The notes: generated from the sequence alone by a model not told the origin. Positions 33,560 to 47,880 are shown, counted from the stretch's first letter. The stretch is DNA of 64,000 nucleotides from Isoetes taiwanensis (GCA_021234155.1 JAJEKV010000004.1:959813-1023812), one strand, 5' to 3'. Made by a program: numbers and translations.

Positions 33560-35124
33560 TGGTCGTCACACGGGAAAAGTATAGTGAACTATGTGATTAT
33601 GAATGGCCAAGCAGTGAAAATCGTCATAGGATTTATGCTGTTAGAATGGACGACTGGGAAAAGGGAAAGCCACAGACCCATACAGTTAATACTCAAAGGG
33701 GGCGAGCCGACACAAGTTGATAACACACAGGAAAAGGAGAAAGAGGAAGCGAAGATGAAAATACATTTTCAGGAAAAGTATGCAGACACATTCATACAAT
33801 CGATCATGGCAGAAATGGGAAAATGGGAATGGGGAGAGCATAAGGCAGATGAGAACAGCAACATCCTTAATGACATTATGGTTAGAGTGGCAACAGAGGT
33901 ATTCGGAAAAAGAAAGAGACCCGGGAAGAGCAATGCTTTTAAGGCCTCTATATGGTACGATGAGGAATGCAGGGAGCAAAAAAGAAAGGTCAAAGAGCAT
34001 ATAGGAAAGGAGACATATCAGGCGGAAAGAGCGGCATACTTAAGACTATTGAAGTTAAAACGGAACAGAATTTCTGGTACAGCATCAATGGGGTCTGGCC
34101 AAATTGCTGAAAAGGCAACCCCGAAATTTTTGGAAGGGATTTAAAAGGAAGGGAGATAGGAATATGAAAACCGAGAATGAGCAGGACACCATTGGAGCAG
34201 CCGGATGGGAGAAATACCTAGAGAAACTATACAGGATGGGACCATCCCCAATGCCAATACCCGCACTGCAGAATATGGATAAATCGTGCTTCAGCATACA
34301 GGAAGTAATGATAGCGCTAAACAAGATGGCCAATCACAATGCCCCAGACCTCTACGGACTAACAGTGGAGTTACTAAAGTGAAACAGCAATAGGGAAACA
34401 AGTCACCGACATCTTCAATGGCATAATACATACAGGGCTCCCAGGCAGGTGGACATACAACAGGGTCATACCTCTACACAAGGGGGGAAGCAGACAGGAA
34501 CCCGGAAACTATGGGACAATAATGGTGAGCTCGATCTTCACAAAATGGTTCGAAAAAGTCCTGGATAGCAAATTGAAACAATGGGCAGAAGCGGGAAATC
34601 TGAGGGCACAGGGACAAGCAGGCTTCAGACCGGAACACTCAACCACAGACCTTCGAGTAACCCTCCGTATATTAATAGAGCAGAACAAAGCCCAGGGAAA
34701 GAAAATAATATGCTGCTTTGTAGATTTTAGGAAGGCATTCGACACAGTCCCAAGGGAGAAGCTCCTACAAAGGCTGATAGATATGCAAGCACCAAGAGAC
34801 ATGGTGGGAGCGATTGCAAGACTGTATCACAGGGTATACGCGAAGATGGAACAGGAAGGACAGGCAATAAACTATGATACAAGCGTTAAACAGGGGTGTC
34901 CCCTATCTCCGACTTTATTCGGAATATACATAGATGCATTGCAGGGTTACATAGCAAAACAACAGGGTGACACACACGCCCCTATATTAGGAGATACCAA
35001 AGTACCTATTATGCTGTACGCTGATGATCTGAGCATGATGGCCACAAAGAATAGAGGGATGCACAGATTATTAAAGATACTAGAAACCTTCTGTGAAAAA
35101 ACAGGGCTAACAGTAAACCTGGCA
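33560..35124 (+). pseudogene. LINE endonuclease end and reverse transcriptase, 5' part
   Basis: An endonuclease C-terminal segment with SHRPI (about 33672) is followed by a charged linker and the EEC...KRKVKEHIGK region. The reverse-transcriptase part is open from 34522: GFRPEHSTTDLR, CCFVDFRKAFDTVPREK (residues about 70-86), SVKQGCPLSPTLFGIYID and the catalytic YADD at residues 166-169. Two frameshifts (near 34110 and 34385-34520) and a stop after VELLK disable it. The reading stops at NLA where the CACTA element begins and continues as KTK at 47894. The element is 5' truncated: no endonuclease N-terminus or ORF1 is visible. Confidence 0.92.
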
Positions 35125-35139
35125 CACTACAAAATTAAA

Positions 35140-35522
35140 GCCCTGTTACGACGTCTATTACGACGTCCAGACGTCGTTTAGACGTCGATGATCGACGTCA
35201 AAACGTCGATAAACGACGTCTATTTCGACGTCGGAGCGTCGATAAACGACCTTTATGCGTCGCTATACGCGTCGCAACCGCGGCGTCTTAAAGCGACGAC
35301 CTGACGTCGTTCAACGACGCCACGTACACGTGGCTGCCACGCGGCCGGGCGGCCAGCGTGGCGTCGGCGAGCGGGTTGCTGACGTGGCAGCCACGTGTTT
35401 GACGTCGTTAAACGACGTCACGTACACGTGGCAGCCACGCGGTCGGGCGGCCAGCGCGGCGTTGCCAGCGCCGTTGCTGACGTGGCAGCCACTTAAGCAA
35501 CGTCGTTTAACGACGTTGCTTA
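35140..35522. repeat. CACTA left subterminal palindrome region
   Basis: Many copies of GACGTC, CGTCGTTTAACGACGT-like palindromes and CGTCGATAAACGACG. A longer module (CACGTACACGTGGC, then CCACGCGG and GGGCGGCCAGCG) occurs twice, from about 35323 and 35419. CpG is extremely frequent here and rare in surrounding DNA. Confidence 0.9.
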
Positions 35523-35546
35523 CGTGTATTAAAAAAAAAAAAAAAT

Positions 35547-35585
<39 letters not shown>

Positions 35586-36590
35586 GAAAAAAATAATAAT
35601 AACACATTTATTATGAATGAAGTTAATACATTTAATTTAAAGCCTATAAAATGAATTTAACCAATAAAGAAATATAAGATTTTAACGTCATTAAATGATG
35701 TCGCTTAAATATATTAAAAAAATACAAAAATAAATGAAGCCCCAATTTTTTTAGCTAAATACAACGCATTTGCTAGGAGTGTACATGCAAAACAATAAAT
35801 TCAATGATTAGTAAAATATTAGTATAAATAAACAACTTAAAGGAAAAAAAAATATGGAAAATCAATGGGGGAGGGGTGGTTTCAATGACGTCCCCTTCTT
35901 GGATAACAATTTAACCTAAATAAAGCATTAGTATTTTATTAGCGTATTGAAAAAACTAAATCCTTACCTGGAAGAGGTGCCAACTTGTTTTGCAAGAACA
36001 ACATATTTTGCTAGGAGTGTACATGCAAAACAAAAAATTCAATGATTAGAAAGAAATAGTATAAAACAACTAATAAGGAAAAATTTTGGAAAGAAGAAGG
36101 GTCTCGTCTTTTAACGACGTCTTCTTAGATGGGAAAAAAATTAGAAGAAGAATGGAAGAATTCCAAAGAAGAAAAGGCTAAGAAGAAGAGGAGGAACCCG
36201 AAAATGGGGAGGAAGAATACAAAGAAGATGAAGCGCAAGAGGAGGATTAAGAGTAAGAATTTGAATAAGAGGAGGAAGTAGTGGTATAAGAGGAGGAAGA
36301 ATCGAAGAAGAAGATGACAAAGGGAATGGAAGAATATGTATGGAAGAAGGATGCAAGAATGGAAGAAGAAGAATGAAGGTTGAAGGAAGAACAAACAACA
36401 AATACAAAAAGCCCTAAATCTACCCAAAACAAGTTTAGATTCAAAAACGAGTTGGTTGATCCGCGCACATACCTTATGAAGCTTGTCTTACACTTAGAAT
36501 AGACCCCAAAGTAGATCCGCGCCCGAAAATCGCCTCAAAAATGCTCCTCCATAAGCTTTGCTTGCTCGAAAATAAGCGCGGATTGCCGCC
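35523..36590. other. CACTA interior: A/T runs and a polypurine stretch
   Basis: An A run then a long T run (35530-35580), AT-rich DNA with a duplicated GCTAGGAGTGTACATGCAAA (35774 and 36009), then about 270 bp (36133-36400) almost purely A and G on the plus strand. No gene. Confidence 0.7.
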
Positions 36591-36685
36591 GCTTTTCGAT
36601 TTAAATCACAGTCGCCGCTTAAGCGACGCCGTGGACGCCGTTAAACGGCGACAAAAAACGCCGCTGAACGACGCTTGTAACGACG

Positions 36686-36718
<33 letters not shown>
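36591..36718. repeat. Internal copy of subterminal palindromes plus T run
   Basis: CGCCGCTTAAGCGACGCC, GACGCCGTTAAACGGCG and AACGACGC words resemble the right subterminal region (47366-47880). A run of about 33 T follows. This may be the old terminus of a smaller element now swallowed. Confidence 0.7.
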
Positions 36719-36722
<4 letters not shown>

Positions 36723-37027
36723 AGTATAGAATGCATGTACACTTGATACATGGGTTTATTTAACCGGATAGGGTTTATTTGACTTGCTACACCCGTTAAA
36801 GTTATGAAATATACCACCATAAAAATGTTCAATGTTTTGTGGTACATCCGTTGAGCTATGAGGTATATAATACGATGATGATAACTAGTAATACCTTACC
36901 TGCTACGATAACTAATACCTTACCAACATGCAAAGATGTAGTTTATCTTAAAATTTTATTTTGTTAGATTTAAAAAGGTTAGGTTTCCACCAATAGTATA
37001 TGTAGCTACGTGTTCGCTTGTTACGAC

Positions 37028-37144
<117 letters not shown>

Positions 37145-37309
37145 TTTCCTTTGCCTAGGGTCTAATCTAGCCAAGTCCATACTCCTAACTTGGTCACTTA
37201 ACCGAAGCTAGAGAAATTCTGTCCTGGCACTACCCAGGCCCTAAACCAAATGAGTCCAACAAGAATACTAAATAAGCTCAATACTTGTCTGAAGCTGTAC
37301 ATTACTTTC

Positions 37310-39050
37310 ACATTCAGGCTACCTAGTAGAGGGCTGATTTCTCAAGCCCCAAAACTATGTGTCCTTAATGAAAAACTGTTACAAGCAATTCTTAAGCATA
37401 TCTCAACACTTAACATTTAGGGATATTTAGTCGAGGGCTGATTTCTCAAGCCCCAAAACTATGCATCCTTAATGAAAAGTAGTTGAGACAAATTCTAAAG
37501 CATACGTACAAAGTAGAGAGCAAATTGCAAAGTAGACTTATCTTGAAAGTGTATAGTTTAAACAATAACTTGTAAAACGATAGCATACGCTTACATTTTT
37601 TCAGAATTCCATAACCTTCCATGTTAACGCCGACCTTGGTAGCAAAAAAAGAGACAATTGAGGAGAGAACCCGCACTGCAGCCAATCATGCAAACGTTAG
37701 CAAAGAATCCCAGAACGATGCAAGGGCCAAAGGTACATTGGGTCTCTCGCTTTATCACCGATCACCAATTGTATCCTTTTGCCCCGAGTAAACGTTAACA
37801 AGAAAGAGAAATGGAATTAAAACTTGAGATTTTTCTTAAATCCCAAAAATTGCAGTTCAAAATATAATAGTATAATCAAAATTACCGATAGCCTCCAAAA
37901 AGTAGACGGAGAGCTACATAGTTTGTTATCTAAATGACAATAGCAAGAGATATAAGCAACCAAACTTCTCAAGAATAGAAGCAAAAGAAGCTCCTTTTCT
38001 GAGTCTACATTTTGACTTAGGTGCATCTCTCTGAAATTTTAAGTCTAAGCATGTCAAAATGAAGAATAAGTATTTGCTGCCATGAAATAACAGCCCGCAA
38101 GACACGAAACCGCCATAACTCTTAGCACAAAGACTCGCTTTTTTTATTAATTATATGTTTCGAAACGGCATGATATGCTCTATCCTCTCAAGGAAAAACA
38201 GTCAAGTTTTGAAGAGATTTGCTATGTCAGAAAACGATTTCTGAAATCCGACCTAATGAAATCTGCAGCTTTTTATTATGAAACTTTTGCTTCAAAGTTT
38301 CTTTTCGTGATTTTCTACTCCATAACCCGGAGATATACAAAGTAGAACATAACTAGTTCAAGAATAATTTAGCCTATCAATGAATTATCTCAGTTATGCA
38401 TTTGCATTTTAAGAAACATTATTTCAAAGATGTATTTACATTACGCCTTATTTGGGTAGTTTCCAAGTTCTCAAATTAGATCATTATTTTAAGAACTACC
38501 ATTGATCTTAAAATCAGATCTGTAAGATAGTTTCAATCTTGATAAAGAGTGCCAAAGACGCTGGCTTTTGCTCCAAGCCCATAGCTTAGCACCGCTTGCA
38601 TTGAAAATCATATGTAAAGCTACATGATTTGTTAGTTAACTGACGATAGTAAGAGATATAAGCAACCAAACGCCTTGAGAATAGAAGCAAAAAGAAGCCC
38701 CTTTCTTAAGTCTATATTTCATCTTAGGTGCATCTCCATCAAATTTTAAGTCTAAGCTTGTAAAAATGGAAGATAAGTACTTGCTGCCATAAATTGACAG
38801 CCCCTAAAAAAAGGCATAGCTCTTAGCACAGAGCTCTTTTTTTATTAATTATATGTTTCGGAAATGGCACAGTACGCTCTATCTTTTCATGAAAAAACAG
38901 TCAAGTTTTGACGAGATTAGCTATGTCAGAAAACGATTTCTGAAATCCGACCTAAATGTGATCTGCAGCTTTCTTATGAAGCTTTATTCTTCAAAGTTTC
39001 TTTCTGGGATTTCCTACTCCATAACTAGAGGATTTACGAAGTAGAATAGA
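37310..39050. repeat. Two duplicated blocks in AT-rich CACTA filler
   Basis: A 55-bp block beginning GAGGGCTGATTTCTCAAGCC occurs at about 37329 and 37434. A block of about 440 bp occurs at 37911-38353 and 38616-39050 (shared AGAGATATAAGCAACCAAAC and CAGTCAAGTTTTGA). No coding sequence. Confidence 0.85.
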
Positions 39051-39744
39051 ATGTAAGACACACCTGATATGTGTTCTTTGTGTGGCTTTGTATCGGTCGT
39101 GATAGAATCTTCTAGCTTCATCAAAGATGAGCAATGAGCATAAAATCCGAGATCTGGAGCTTTGTTTGCCATATCCGAATCTTCTGGGTTGGTAGCAACC
39201 AGCTAGGTTGGTAGCAACCAGGCGGTCGTTTGGCGCCCATGCCCTAAACCAATTTACATGATTGACATGAAAATTTTAAATGTCAAAATTATACTTATTA
39301 ATTTTGTATGGCATTAAGCCATTTTTCATGTTTTTGTCAATTTTGTTTAACAAAGCCTAAGCATATAGCCAAGGTCTCCAAACTATTTTTCTTGCCATAC
39401 TCATTGCAAAGATGCAAGGCAAGGGAGCATTCCTACCTCGACAAGTCCGGCAATTACTATCATCAATTTTGTTGACCCTAGCCAAGATGTGCATGTAATG
39501 GCCAATGTCTAGGTGACCATAAATATTCAAGGAAAGTCTCCTTTAAATAAAGTCCAAGCGCTATGCAAAAGCTCCCGTGATAAAACATAGCTCTAGTACT
39601 TTGAGCTGCATGCAATAAAGGAGACTACACACTCTTAGTATTTTGAGCCGGTGTTGTGAGAGTACTTGACATCTCCTACAAATGTATGAGCTTCACAAGT
39701 GTCAGAATTAGCTCTTATGTTGCAAACTGCCTCCAACCTGTTAT

Positions 39745-39870
<126 letters not shown>

Positions 39871-39947
39871 TTTTTAATTTTGTCCCCGCTATGAGAACTT
39901 ATACCCTACCAACATGCTAAGATGTAGTTTATCTCAACAAGCTAGTC

Positions 39948-42900
39948 GACTTAGGAAGCTAGCCGACAAAAAAAATCGAATTTAAGTCCGGTACTATGCA
40001 TTAATTACGAATTTACGAATGTCTTGCTACCGCAAAAGCGGCCTTGACTTCTAACCGCCACAACGGAGGAGTACAGTCCAAACTCCATTCCGCTCGGGTC
40101 CGCTTGCTTCGCTTCTCAATCGCATGTGATTGGCCACGCCCCAAGCGCCAAAGACCAAAAAAGGCACCCAAAACGCAAAACCCCGCTAGAACCCGCAACT
40201 CATGTGGTTTACGCTTTGGAGGCTCTATGCTTGTCGATTTGACTAGGACCTTGCGCTCGTGTCTTGAGTAGAGGGGGGGGTGTTGACGCCTTGAGCACGG
40301 ATCCTAAAACCACCCCTGAAGCGGCTTGCCCCAAAAGTCCTCTCCCGGCCACCCGGGCGGACGGGCAACTTCCCCTCTCCGGAACCGTGATCTGTCTCTG
40401 CCAATGGACTCAGAACGTCAACATTGCCCTAGGGACCAAGTTTTGTGGCCAGAAGCCCACCCCTTCTCGAAGAAGCGCCAAACTATCTCATGTGCAACGC
40501 ACTCGTAGTCAATTGGCCTAGGAGGTGGCTGCTGAATACTACAATGTAGGGCGTAAGTGTTTCTTTCTTTTGCAAAACTGACTGTGTAACTTGGTCCCTA
40601 GGATAATTTTGGCATTCCGGACGATGTGGCAAAGTCGGATCGGCATTTCGGAGCCTCCGCAATGTCCGAACGACAAAACACTTTGGTTTCTACACTGTCG
40701 CCCGCAGGACGCTTCGCGGTTTGATATGTTCTCCCGGACGGATGTTGGATTTTTTTGGACCTTCTCGGACCAGGTTCCTGGAACAAAGGATTCAACGGTC
40801 GGATACGGGAACCGAGATCCGGGAGTGTGGTCTTTAGCGACGCCCCCGGCTGAGCCGCTGCCGAAAGGCTGCCTCGGGGAAGCTTTTTGGGGCTCGCCTC
40901 CGGGTTCTGACTCTCCCCTCTAATGAAGAGGCCTTGCAAGGTCCTGGCCTTGTTTGACTTGGGCAAGTGTGCTACCTCTCGCTGCCCAACAACAAAGTCG
41001 CCTTGACCGTTCTAGTGCAAACTATTTGATCTAAACCATATCCAAAATTTTTGAAAGTTGGCCTCAGAGTGTTGGCGATGACTTAGGAAGCTAGCTGACA
41101 AAAATCAGAATTTAAGTCCGTACTATGCATTAATTACGAATTTAATGTCTGTCTTCTACCGCAAAAGGCCCTTGACTTCTAACCGCCACAACGGGAGGAG
41201 TACAGGTCCAAACTCCATTCCGTCAGTTCCCCTTGCTTCGTTCTCAACTGCATGTGATCGGCCCACGCCCCAAGTGCAAAAGACCAAAACTCGGCACCCA
41301 AAACGCAAACCCTGCTAGAACCTGGCAACTCATAGGGTTTACGTTTCGGAGGCTCTATCCTTGTCAGATTTGACTAGGACCTTGCGCCGTGTCTTGACGT
41401 AGAGGGGGGGTGTTGACGCCAGAGCACGGACCCTAAAAACCACCCGGAAGCAGCTTGCCCCAAAATTCCTCTCCCGGAAGGCCACTCGGCGACGGACGGG
41501 CAACTTCCCTCTCCGGAACCGTGATCTGCCTCTCGCCAATGGACTCGGAACGTCCGACATTGCCCTAGGGACTAAGTTTTGTGGCCAGAAGCCCACCCCT
41601 TCTCGAAGAAGCGCCAAACTATCTCATGTGCAACACACTCGTAGTCAATTGGCCTAGGAGGTGGCTGCTGAATACTGCAATGTAGGGCGTAAGTGTTTCT
41701 TTCTTTTGCAAAACTGACCGCGTAACTTGGTCCCTAGGGTAATTTTGGCATTCCGGACGATGTGGCGAAGTCGGATCGGCATTTCGGAGCCTCCGCAATG
41801 TCCGAACGACAAAACACTTTGGTTTCTACACTGTCGCCCGCAGGACGCCTCGCGGTTTGATATGTTCTCCCGGACGGATGTTGGATTTTTTTGAACCTTC
41901 TCGGACCAGGTTCCTGGAACAAAGGATTCAACGGTCGGATACAGGAACCGAGATCCGGGAGTGTGGTCTTTAGCGTCGCCCGGGCCGGAGCCTTCCAGAA
42001 AGGTCTGTCTCGGGAAGCTTTTGGGGCTCGCCTCCCCGGGTTCGGACTCTCCCCTCTAATGAGGAGGCTTTGCACGGTCCCCGGCCTTGTTTGACTTGGG
42101 CAAGTGTGCCCATTTCGGCTGCCCAACAACAGGCTGCCCGGACTGTTCTAGTGCAAACTATTTGATCTAAACCTTATCCAAAATTTTTGAAAGTTGGCCT
42201 GTATGTTGGCGATGACTTAGGAAGCTAGCTGACAAAAAATCAGAATTTAAGTCCGTTGCTACTGCAAAAGCGGCCCTTGACTTCTAACTGCCACAACGGG
42301 AGGAGTACAGGTCCAAACTCCTTGCTTCGCGTTCTCAACTGCATGTGATCGGCCACGTCCCAAGTGCAAAAGACCAAAACTCGGCACCCAAAACGCAAAC
42401 CCTGCTAGAACCTGGCAACTCATAGGGTTTACGTTTCGGAGGCTCTATCCTTGTCAGATTTGACTAGGACCTTGCGCCGTGTCTTGACGTAGAGGGGGGG
42501 TGTTGACGCCAGAGCACGGACCCTAAAAACCACCCGGAAGCAGCTTGCCCCAAAATTCCTCTCCCGAAGGCCCTGGCGACGGACGGGCAACTTCCCCTCT
42601 CCGGAACCGTGATCTGTCTCTGCCAATGGACTCAGAACGTCGACATTGCCCTAGGGACCAAGTTTTGTGGCCAGAAGCCCACCCCTTCTCGAAGAAGCGC
42701 CAAACTATCTCACGTGCAACACAATGTAGGGCGTAAGTGTTTCTTTCTTTTGCAAAACTGACCGTGTAACTTGGTCCCTAGGGTAATTTTGGCATTCCGG
42801 ACGATGTGGCGAAGTCGGATCGGCATTTCGGAGCCTCCGCAATGTCCGAACGACAAAACACTTTGGTTTCTACGCTGTCGCCCGCAGGACGCTTCGCGGT

Positions 42901-45900
42901 TTGATATGTTCTCCCGGACGGATGTTGGATTTTTTTGGACCTTCTCGGACCAGGTTCCTGGAACAAAGGATTCAACGGTCGGATACGGGAACCGAGATCC
43001 GGGAGTGTGGTCTTTAGCGTACGCCCCCCCGGCGGAGCGCTGCCAGGAAAGGCTGCCTCGGGAAGCTTTTTGGGGCTCGCCTCCTGGGGTTCGGACTCTC
43101 CCCTCTAATGAGGAGGCCTTGCACGGTCCTGGCCTTGTTTGACTTGGGCAAGTGTGCCCACCGCGCCCAACAACAACGCTGCCCTGACCGTTCTAGTGCA
43201 AACTATTTGATCTAAACCATATCCAAAATTTTGAAAGTTGGCATGTATGTTGGCGATGACTTAGGAAGCTAGCCGACAAAAAATCAGAATTTAAGTCCGT
43301 ACTATGCATTAATTACGAATTTACGAATGTCTTGCTACGCAAAAGCGGCCCTTGACTTCTAACCGCCACACAACGGGAGGAGTACAGGTCCAAACTCCAT
43401 TCCGCCGGTTCCGCTTTTGCTTCAGCGTTCTCAATCGCATGTGATCGCCACGCCCCAAGTGCAAAAGACCAAAACTTCGGCACCCAAAACGCAAAAACCC
43501 CGCTAGAACCTCGCAACTCATAGGGTTTACGTTTGGGAGGCTCTATCCTTGTCGATTTGACTAGGACCTTGCGTAATGTCTTGAGGTAGAGGGGGTTGAC
43601 GCCTGGGGCACGGGACCCTAAAACCACCCGGAAGCGGCTTGCCCCAAAATTCCTCTCCGAAGGCCACAGCGACGGACGGGCAACTTCCCTCTCCTCGAAC
43701 CGTGATCTGTCTCGCCAATGGACTCGAACGCCGACATTGCCCTAGGGACCAAGTTTTGTGGCGTAAGCCCACCCCTTCTCGAAGAAGCAAACTATCTCAT
43801 GTGCAACACACTCGTAGTCAATTGGCCTAGGAGGTGGTCACTAATAATCTTTACAATGTAGGGCGTAAGTGTTTCTTTCTTTTGCAAAACCGACCGTGTA
43901 ACTTGGTCCCTAGGGTAATTTTGGCATTCCGGACGATGTGGCGAAGTCGGATCGGCATTTCGGAGCCTCCGCAATGTCCGAACGACAAAACACATTGGTT
44001 TCCACACTCACGCCCGCGACGCCAGCGATTTGATATGTTCTCCCGACGGATGTTGGATTTTTGGACCTTCTCTGACCAGGTTCCCGGAACAAAGGATTCA
44101 ACGGTCGGACACGGAACCGAGATCCGGGAGTGTGGTCTTTAGCGTCACGCCCGTGAGAAGCCCGCCGAAAAAGGCTGCCTCGGGAAGCTTTTTGGGGCTC
44201 GCCTCCGGGTTCGGACTCTCCCCTCTAATGAGGAGGCCTTGCATGGTCCCCGGCCTTGTTTGACTTGGGCAAGTGTGCCAATTTGGCTGCCCAACAACAA
44301 AGCCCGGACCGCTTCTAGTGCAAACTATTTGATCTAAACCATATCCAAAATTTTTGAAAGTTGGCCTCAGATGTTGGCGATGACTTAGGAAGCTAGCTGA
44401 CAAAAAATCAGAATTTAAGTCCGTACTATGCATTAATTACGAATTTACGAATGTCTTGCTACCGCAAAAGCGCCCTTGACTTCTAACCGCCACAACGGGA
44501 GGAGAGTACAGGTCCAAACTCCATTCCGCTGGTTCCGCTTGCTTCAAGCGTTCTAAACCGCATGTGATCGCCACGCCCCAAGTGCAAAAGACCAAAACTC
44601 TAAGACTCCAAAACGCAAAACCCCGCTAGAACCCCGCAACTCATAGGGTTTACGTTTCGAGGCTCTATCCCGTCGATTTTGACTAGGACCTTGCGCCATG
44701 TCTTGAGGTAGAGGGGGGTGTTGACGCCAGAGCACGGACCCTATAAACCACCCGAAGCAGCTTTGCCCCAAAATTCCTCTCCCGGCGTTCCACAGCGACG
44801 GACGGGCAACTTCCCTCCCGAACCGCGATATGTCTCTCGCCAATGGAGTCGAACGTCGACATTGCCCTAGGGACCAAGTTTTGTGGCCGAAGCCCACCCT
44901 TCTTGAAGAAGCGCCAAACTATCTCATGTGCAACACACTCAGTAGTCAATTGGCCTAGGAGGTGGCCGCCCGGTCGCAATGTAGGGCGTAGTGTTTCTTT
45001 CTTTTGCAAAACCGACCGCGTAACTTGGTCCCTAGGGTAATTTTGGCATTCCGGACGATGTGGCGAAAGTCGGATCGGCATTTCGAGCCCTCCGCAATGT
45101 CCGAACGACAAAACACTTTGGTTTCTACAATCGCCGCCGCAGACGCTTCGCGTTTGATATGTTCTCCCGACGGATGTTGGATTTTTTGGACCTTCGGACC
45201 CGTGTTCCCGGAACAAAGGATTCAATGGTCGGATACGGAACCGAGATCCCGAGTGTGGTCTTTAGCGCATCGCCCCGGCCGAGCGCCCGCCAAAAGGCTG
45301 CCTCGGGAAGCTTTTTGGGGCTCGCCTCCCCGGGTTCGGACTCTCCCCTCTAATGAGGAGGCCTTGCACGGCCCTGGCCTTGTTTGACTTGGGCAAGTGT
45401 GCCACCCTTCGCGCCCAACAACAAAGCCGCCCGGACCGCTCTAGTGCAAACTATTTGAATTAAACCATATCCAAAATTTTTGAAAGTTGGCCTTTGTGTT
45501 GGCGATGACTTAGGAAGCTAGCTGACAAAAATCAGAATTTAAGTCCGTACTATGCATTAATTACGAATTTACGAATGTCTTGCTATTTTTGCAAAAGCGG
45601 CCCTTGACTTCTAACGCCACAACGGAGGAGTACAGGTCCAAACTCCATTCCGTCAGTTCCGGGCTTTTGCCAGCGTTCTCAATTGCATGTGATCGCCACG
45701 CCCCAAGTGCAAAAGACCAAAACTCGGCACCCAAAACGCCAAACCACCGCTAGAACCCGGCAACTCATAGGGTTTACGTTTGGGAGGCTCTATCCTGTCG
45801 ATTTGACTAGGACCTTGCGCGGTCTTGAGGTAGAGGGGGTGTTGACGCCGCAGCACGGACCCTAAAACCACCCGGAAGCGGCTTTGCCCCAAAATTCCTC

Positions 45901-47313
45901 TCCGGCGGGCCACGGCGGCGGACGGGCAACTTCCCCTCCCGAACCGCGGATCTGTCTCGCCAATGGACTCGAACGCCGACATTGCCCTAGGGACCAAGTT
46001 TTGTGGCCGAAGCCCACCCCTTCTTGAAGAAGCCAAACTATCTCATGTGCAACACACTCGTAGTCAATTGGCCTAGGAGGTGGGCTGGCCATAACCGCAA
46101 TGTAGGGCGTAAGTGTTTCTTTTTGCAAAACCGACCGTGTAACTTGGTCCCTAGGGTAATTTTGGCATTCCGTGACGATGTGGCGAAGTCGGATCGGCAT
46201 TTGAGCCTCCGCAATGTCCAACGACAAAACACTTTGGTTTCTACACCGCCGCCCGCAGACGCCTTCAGCGTTTGATATGTTCTCCTGGACGGATGTTGGA
46301 TTTTTGGACCTTCTTGGACCAGGTTCCCGGAACAAAGGATTCAACGGGCCGGATACGGAACCGAGATCCTGAAGTGTGGTCTTTAGCGCACACCCCCTTG
46401 CGGAGCGCCGCCAGAAAGGTCGCCTCGAAGCTTTTGGGGCTCGCCTCCTCGGGTTCGGACTCTCCCTCTAATGAGGAGGCCTTGCAAGGTCCCGGCATTG
46501 TTTGACTTGGGCAAGTGTGCCAGCTCGGCTTAACAATAGGCTGCCCTGGACCGTTCTAGTGCAAACTATTTGATCTAAACCTTATCCAAAATTTTTGAAA
46601 GTTGGCCTCAGATGTTGGCGATGACTTAGGAAGCTAGCTGACAAAAAAAATCAGAATTTAAGTCCGTACTATGCATTAATTAGGAATTTACGAATGTCTT
46701 GCTACCGCAAAAGCGGCCCTTGACTTCTAAACCGCCACAACGGAGGAGTATGTCCAAACTCCATTCCGCCAGGGCTCCCTTTGCTTCAAGGCTCTCAATC
46801 GCATGTGATCGGCCACGTCCCAAGTGCAAAGACCAAAATCCGGCACCCCAAAACGCAAACCCCGCTAGAACCCGGCAACTCATAGGGTTTACGCTTTGAG
46901 GCTCTATCCTTGTCGATTTGACTAGGACCTTGCGCCGTGTCTTGAGGTAGAGGGGGTGTTGACGCCGAGAGCACGGACCCTAAAACCACCCGCAAGGCGG
47001 CTTGCCCCAAAATTCCTCTCCCGGCGGCCCCCGGGCGACGGACGGGCAACTTCCCTCCCCGAATCGCGGATCCATCTCGCCAATGGACTCGTAACGTCGA
47101 CATTGCCCTAGGGGACCAAGTTTTGTGGCCGTAAGCCCACCCCTTCTCGAAGAAGTGCCAAACTATCTCATGTACAACACACCCTAATCAATTGGTCTAG
47201 AGGTGGTCTGCTAACACCGCAAATGTAGGGCGTGGGGTGTCGCGTTTTTGTAAACCGACCGGTAACTTAGTCCATAGGGTAATTTTGGCATTCCAAACCA
47301 TAAGCGCCAAGAT
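39948..47313. repeat. Seven-unit tandem array, about 1.12 kb per unit
   Basis: Using GACTTAGGAAGCTAG as anchor, units begin at 39948, 41080, 42214, 43258, 44382, 45507 and 46623. Spacings are 1132, 1134, 1044, 1124, 1125 and 1116, and the last unit is cut at about 47313. Each unit has the same order of landmarks (GCATTAATTACGAATTTA, CCTAGGGACCAAGTTTTGTG, GTAATTTTGGCATTCC, TCCCCTCTAATGA). The third unit has lost about 90 bp. Frames on both strands are open in some units and broken in others by one- to four-base indels, so I do not call genes in it. Confidence 0.96.
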
Positions 47314-47880
47314 AATTTTTTTTTTTTTTTTTTTTTTTTTTTCCCAAAAAAAAAAAAAAAAAAGGTGACGCCGTTAAACGACGTTGCTTACGCGGCGCTC
47401 TGCCGACAATAGCGCGGGCGCGCGACGATCCGCCACGCCAAAACCGCCGCCACGCCGATATTCTAGGCGCCGCTTAACGACGCCACGCCGACGCAGCAGA
47501 CACTTTGGCGTGCCGGCATGTCGCCAAGCCCCGGCCGACCGGGTCACGCCAGATTTTTTAGTCGCCGCTCAACGACGCCATGTCGACGCGGCGTAACATG
47601 GTGGCGTGGCCACCGGCATGTCGCCAAGCCACGCAGCCCGGATGTGCCACGCCGATCCACGAGACGACGCGTTAAGCGGCGTTTTGTGCGGCGGCACGAC
47701 ACGCACGCTTGCCGCCTTTTGGCAGCCAGCCACCATGCCACGCAGCCAACCGACACGCCACCGAGAAACGTCGTTGAACGGCGTCCGAACGACGTTAATG
47801 CCGTTGAACGACGATGTCGTCGATATTCGACGACAACCCGTCGTTCTTCGACGTCGCGACGTCGTTGGACGTCGACTATC
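47314..47880. repeat. CACTA right subterminal region
   Basis: A T run and A run (47319-47363) are followed by about 500 bp dense in GCCGTTAAACGACG, CGCCACGCC and CGTCGTT words. These mirror the left subterminal region with CGCCG in place of CGTCG at many sites. Confidence 0.88.

Noticed and set aside
39948..47313. Recurring frames of 60-130 codons in the 1.12-kb array as a gene family
   Set aside because: The frames are broken differently in each unit by small indels, and open on both strands. This is what G/C-rich repeat DNA gives by chance.
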